This document shows positions 61,239 to 64,000 of a stretch of DNA of 64,000 nucleotides, piece by piece (position 1 is the stretch's first letter; each line of letters opens with the position of its first letter). The notes under the pieces are model-generated. The model did no database searches. It was not told where the DNA came from and saw only the letters and a list, made by a program, of their open reading frames with translations. The translations under genes were made by a program, and so were the position numbers. This DNA comes from 2-02-FULL-55-14 sp964581115 (GTDB lineage: Bacteria > Bacteroidota > Ignavibacteria > UBA10030): contig CAZOMY010000009.1 of the NCBI GenBank assembly GCA_964581115.1, positions 19,686 through 83,685 on the forward strand, written 5' to 3'.

Positions 61239-64000
61239 AGCCCGCCTTCGTGCTGCCGCCGACGGCCGACGTCATTGAAGCAGTGGCGGCCCACCTGGTC
61301 CCCGACGGCGACCGCGATTTTCGCCGGTGTCGCGTGGTCTTTCCCGGTCGTCGGCCGGCGCATTTTCTGCGCGCGGCGCTGGCGCGCCGCGTCGGCGGCA
61401 GCTTTCTGCCGCCGATCGTTCAGAATATCGACGAGCTGGCTCAGGGGATCGCTGAGCGCCATCAATCCTCCTCCGTCCGAGCGATCGACCAGCTCGACGG
61501 AGCGTCCATCCTCTTCGACATCCATCGTTCGATGTCCGAGCGGATCGGCGGTGAGCATTTTCTCCAGCTCGAGCGGTTCCTTCCTCTCGGCCTTCGCCTC
61601 TTCAGTGAGCTGGAAGAACTGACCTTGTCGATGGCTCCCCCGGCGCTCGTCCGTGAGAAGACGTCGTTCGTCTCGACAGGAGAGTTGCATCTCATCGCCG
61701 AGATCGCAGAGCGCTTCACCATCGAACTGGATCGGCGCGAACTGACGACCCGCGCGCGTCAGTACGCTATTGCGGCCACCGAATTCATACCGACCGACCT
61801 CGACGGCGCGCGGCAGATGGTGCTGGCCGGGTTCTTCGGATTGACGCCGGCGGAGCAGATGCTCCTCTGTAAGATCGCCGATGTGGAGGAGTCCGCGTTC
61901 TTCTTCACGGAAGGTCCGCGACTTCGTGATAAGCTGGAACGCATCGGATTATCGTGGGAGGGCGGACCAGAGGTGGGAGGTGGAAGGTGGGAGGTGGGAG
62001 AAGGTATCAAGGATCGTGGGCCGAGGGTTCGATTGACGGAGAGCCCTGATGTGCACGGGCAGGTGTTTGCGGTGGCGGCCGACTTGCACGATCGTCTCGC
62101 ATCGAATGAGCCTCCGGGCGTGCGCGAGGTCATCGTCGTCTCGCAGCCCGAGACCCTCTTTCCGCTCCTGCATCAGGCCCTCCATCAGCTGCCCGAGGAG
62201 ATGTACAACATCTCGCTTGGATACCCGCTCAAGCGGACCCCGCTGGCGGGATTGTTCCATCGTCTGCACGAGTTGGCGGCCACCGACCGGGGCGGGCGAC
62301 TGTCGGTCGAAGCATATCTGCGCGTGCTTCTGCATCCGTACGTGAAAGGTCTTCTCTACGGACGCCGGACCGACGTGAGCCGCGCACTCATCCACGCGAT
62401 CGAAAGCTGGCTGGCCGATACGAAGGGTCGCACGGCTGTCACGCTCGACGAGATCGAATCGAACGGGGCGCTCATCACCGAGGCGCTGTTCCGGCTTCCG
62501 GAGGATGCGGAGATCACCCCTGATCAGCTGAGCCGCCATCTCAAGGAGCTCCATGATCTCTTCTTCCGCTCGTGGCGCGGCCGGGGCACGGTCGGCGCGT
62601 TCGCCGTCTCGGTAGCCGATCTGGTACAGGCGCTTCACGACCGGACGACGGCCTCGCAGCATTCGCATTTCCGGCGCTTCGCCGAGACGTTCGAGCGGGC
62701 CTGCCGGGACCTCGAGCGGTCGTTGTTGGCCGACCGGTCGTTCCCGACAGACGACCTCTATTTCGAACTGCTCGGCCGCGTGTTGTCGACGAGCAGCGTA
62801 CCGTTCCCCGGCTCGCCGTTGCACGGATTGCAGGTGCTGGGGTTGTTAGAGACGCGTTCGCTTCGATTCGACCGGGTGACCATCCTCGACGCCAACGACG
62901 ACGTCATTCCTGGCCGTGGCGGGGCCGACGCGCTGTTGCCACAGAAAGTGAGGAGCGCACTCGGCATGGATACGCCTCAGGTGCGCGAGGAGATCGTGGA
63001 GTATTACATGACGGCGTTGATCAAAGGGGCGAAGGAGGTTCGGTTCCTGTCGGTGACGGGGGGCGGGAAGGAGCGAAGCCGTATCATCGAGCGGTTGGTA
63101 TGGGAAGCCCAGCGTGGGGCAGGGGGCTTGCAGCACGGCGTTGAAACGGACGCCGTCCGCTATCGAATCGCGCTCGATCAGCGCCGGCCGGAGCCCGTTG
63201 CGAAGCCTCGTGCGGTGGTCGACGCCATCCGGCGGCGGCCGTTCACCGCGACGTCGCTCGACTCGTATCTCGCATGTCCGCTCAAGTTCTACTACGAACA
63301 CGTGCTGCGTTTGAGAGAGCGGGAAGAGGCGGGTGAAGACATCGACCGTTCGCAATTGGGTCAACTGGTTCACCGGGTATTGCAGCTGTTCTTTCAGGAA
63401 TGGAAGGGGCGGCCCCTAGACCCGGCGCGGCTGGATGCGGCGGCGATGGAGCGGTTGGCGACGACAGCTTTTGAGGAGCGGTTCGGCCGCGGCGAAAGCG
63501 TCGCGCGCGAACTGGTGCTGGAACAGGTCGTGCGTCGGCTCGTCGAGTACGTCAAGGACTATCAGGTACCTGCGGCGGAGTCGTCGCGGATCGAGATCCT
63601 GGAACTGGAGAAGAACGAAGAAGCGACGCTGGCAGGGGCTCGCTTCCAAGTCAGGATCGACCGGCTGGAGCAACGGACGGAGTCTGATGCCGAACCGACC
63701 CTGCACATCATCGACTACAAAACGGGCGGCAAGCCGAACCGGATGCGCATTCAGTTCAAGAAGCTCGATCCGGCCGACCGTGCAACCTGGAGCAAGGCGA
63801 TCGGTTCGATGCAACTGGGGCTGTATGCGTTGGTGATGGCGGAGGTAAGGGGGCTTAGGCCCGAAACGATCATGGCTCAGTACCATCTCCTCGGCCGGAG
63901 ATCGATGTCGGAATCGATCGAGACGGGCTTGTTCGACAAGGATGAGGTCGAGCCGGTGGAGGGGATCGCGAAGGTGAGAACGGTCGTGGGGGGACTGGTG
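61235..64000 (+). CDS. AddB-like PD-(D/E)XK nuclease/helicase subunit, 3' end cut by window edge
   Basis: Open from ATG 61235 to the right edge (922 codons), overlapping the AddA-like stop. The N-terminal helicase-like part lacks a Walker A (CRVVFPGRRPAHFLRAALA at the usual place), as in many Bacteroidota AddB proteins. Then come VIVVSQPETLFPLLHQAL, LQVLGLLETRSLRFDRVTILDANDDVIPG (a UvrD_C-like remnant) and the nuclease: TSLDSYLACPLKFYYEHVLRL with a cysteine at the Fe-S position, FQVRIDRLEQ, IIDYKTGGKPN. The remaining Fe-S cysteines would lie past the edge. A four-unit GGTGGGA array is translated in frame at 61972-61999. Confidence 0.85.
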   Translation, partial: MKPAFVLPPTADVIEAVAAHLVPDGDRDFRRCRVVFPGRRPAHFLRAALARRVGGSFLPPIVQNIDELAQGIAERHQSSSVRAIDQLDGASILFDIHRSMSERIGGEHFLQLERFLPLGLRLFSELEELTLSMAPPALVREKTSFVSTGELHLIAEIAERFTIELDRRELTTRARQYAIAATEFIPTDLDGARQMVLAGFFGLTPAEQMLLCKIADVEESAFFFTEGPRLRDKLERIGLSWEGGPEVGGGRWEVGEGIKDRGPRVRLTESPDVHGQVFAVAADLHDRLASNEPPGVREVIVVSQPETLFPLLHQALHQLPEEMYNISLGYPLKRTPLAGLFHRLHELAATDRGGRLSVEAYLRVLLHPYVKGLLYGRRTDVSRALIHAIESWLADTKGRTAVTLDEIESNGALITEALFRLPEDAEITPDQLSRHLKELHDLFFRSWRGRGTVGAFAVSVADLVQALHDRTTASQHSHFRRFAETFERACRDLERSLLADRSFPTDDLYFELLGRVLSTSSVPFPGSPLHGLQVLGLLETRSLRFDRVTILDANDDVIPGRGGADALLPQKVRSALGMDTPQVREEIVEYYMTALIKGAKEVRFLSVTGGGKERSRIIERLVWEAQRGAGGLQHGVETDAVRYRIALDQRRPEPVAKPRAVVDAIRRRPFTATSLDSYLACPLKFYYEHVLRLREREEAGEDIDRSQLGQLVHRVLQLFFQEWKGRPLDPARLDAAAMERLATTAFEERFGRGESVARELVLEQVVRRLVEYVKDYQVPAAESSRIEILELEKNEEATLAGARFQVRIDRLEQRTESDAEPTLHIIDYKTGGKPNRMRIQFKKLDPADRATWSKAIGSMQLGLYALVMAEVRGLRPETIMAQYHLLGRRSMSESIETGLFDKDEVEPVEGIAKVRTVVGGLV
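61972..61999. repeat. In-frame 7-bp array (GGTGGGA) inside the AddB-like gene
   Basis: GGTGGGA, GGTGGAA, GGTGGGA, GGTGGGA, read as EVGGGRWEVGEG in the protein. Four heptads are not a multiple of three by themselves, yet the frame continues correctly on both sides. Confidence 0.9.

Noticed and set aside
61960..62010. Possible frameshift or sequencing error at the GGTGGGA run in the AddB-like gene
   Set aside because: Translation stays in the same frame on both sides and conserved text continues (VRLTESPDVHGQVFAVA), so no frame change is needed.

Overview
The window reads as a stretch of chromosome from a G+C-rich member of the Bacteroidota / Chlorobiota / Ignavibacteriota group. The pointers are a secreted protein ending in a type IX secretion sorting domain with the FPNPFNP signature, a TonB-dependent receptor followed by a DUF4249-like lipoprotein, DUF1460 and DUF2911 proteins, a Bacteroidota-type omega subunit beside gmk, and many starts without a clear Shine-Dalgarno sequence. 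I saw no rRNA, tRNA, CRISPR array or intact insertion sequence. The species cannot be named from this sequence.

Left part (1-11.1 kb, minus strand): a carbohydrate locus. In transcription order it runs YdeI-like protein, a GxGYxYP-family type IX cargo protein, a GH5 beta-mannanase-like lipoprotein, a sugar ABC importer (binding protein, double ATPase, permease) and a GH38 alpha-mannosidase cut by the left edge. Together these suggest secreted cleavage of mannan, oligosaccharide import by an ABC system instead of SusC/SusD, and periplasmic trimming. From 11.3 kb a plus-strand BNR propeller protein follows, then a minus-strand block with rarA, an FtsB-like protein, ddl, a class II aldolase, a homocysteine methyltransferase/MTHFR fusion, and a chain of four tightly packed genes (M50 protease, DUF1611/DgcN-like, lysA, SCO/CusF-like copper protein).

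Middle part (25-39.5 kb, all minus strand): xerD, a sodium:solute symporter, a STAS protein, a protein of unknown function, an outer-membrane barrel, ligA, a RodZ-like protein, three two-component genes in a row (a propeller histidine kinase, a lone receiver, a hybrid kinase) and an NFACT/RqcH-like protein. The strand switches at 39.5-39.8 kb, where a promoter-like sequence and an inverted repeat lie. The plus-strand run then begins with yicC-gmk-rpoZ-coaBC-udg, the usual housekeeping cluster, and dnaB.

Right part (45.4-64 kb, mostly plus strand): small envelope and accessory genes (outer-membrane protein, DUF1460 amidase-like, macrodomain, DUF2911, CDGSH), a transposase fossil, a SpoU methyltransferase on the minus strand, a receptor/DUF4249/NDH-2 chain joined by ATGA overlaps, a STAS protein with a good promoter and terminator, a membrane protein, a transglutaminase, a DUF6263-like protein, and an AddA/AddB-like nuclease-helicase pair whose second gene runs off the right edge.

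The most unusual feature of the window is not a gene. Many gaps, and one coding region, hold short periodic arrays. One class has 7-bp units (AGTGAAA/AGTGAGA, AGTGATC-like, GGGAGTA-like, GGTGGGA, CTTGGCG-like). The other has about 9-bp units arranged as inverted arms (GGCACAAAG-like, ACCGCAAAG-like, ACGCTGATG-like). They sit very close to start and stop codons and look like an active, genome-specific repeat system.
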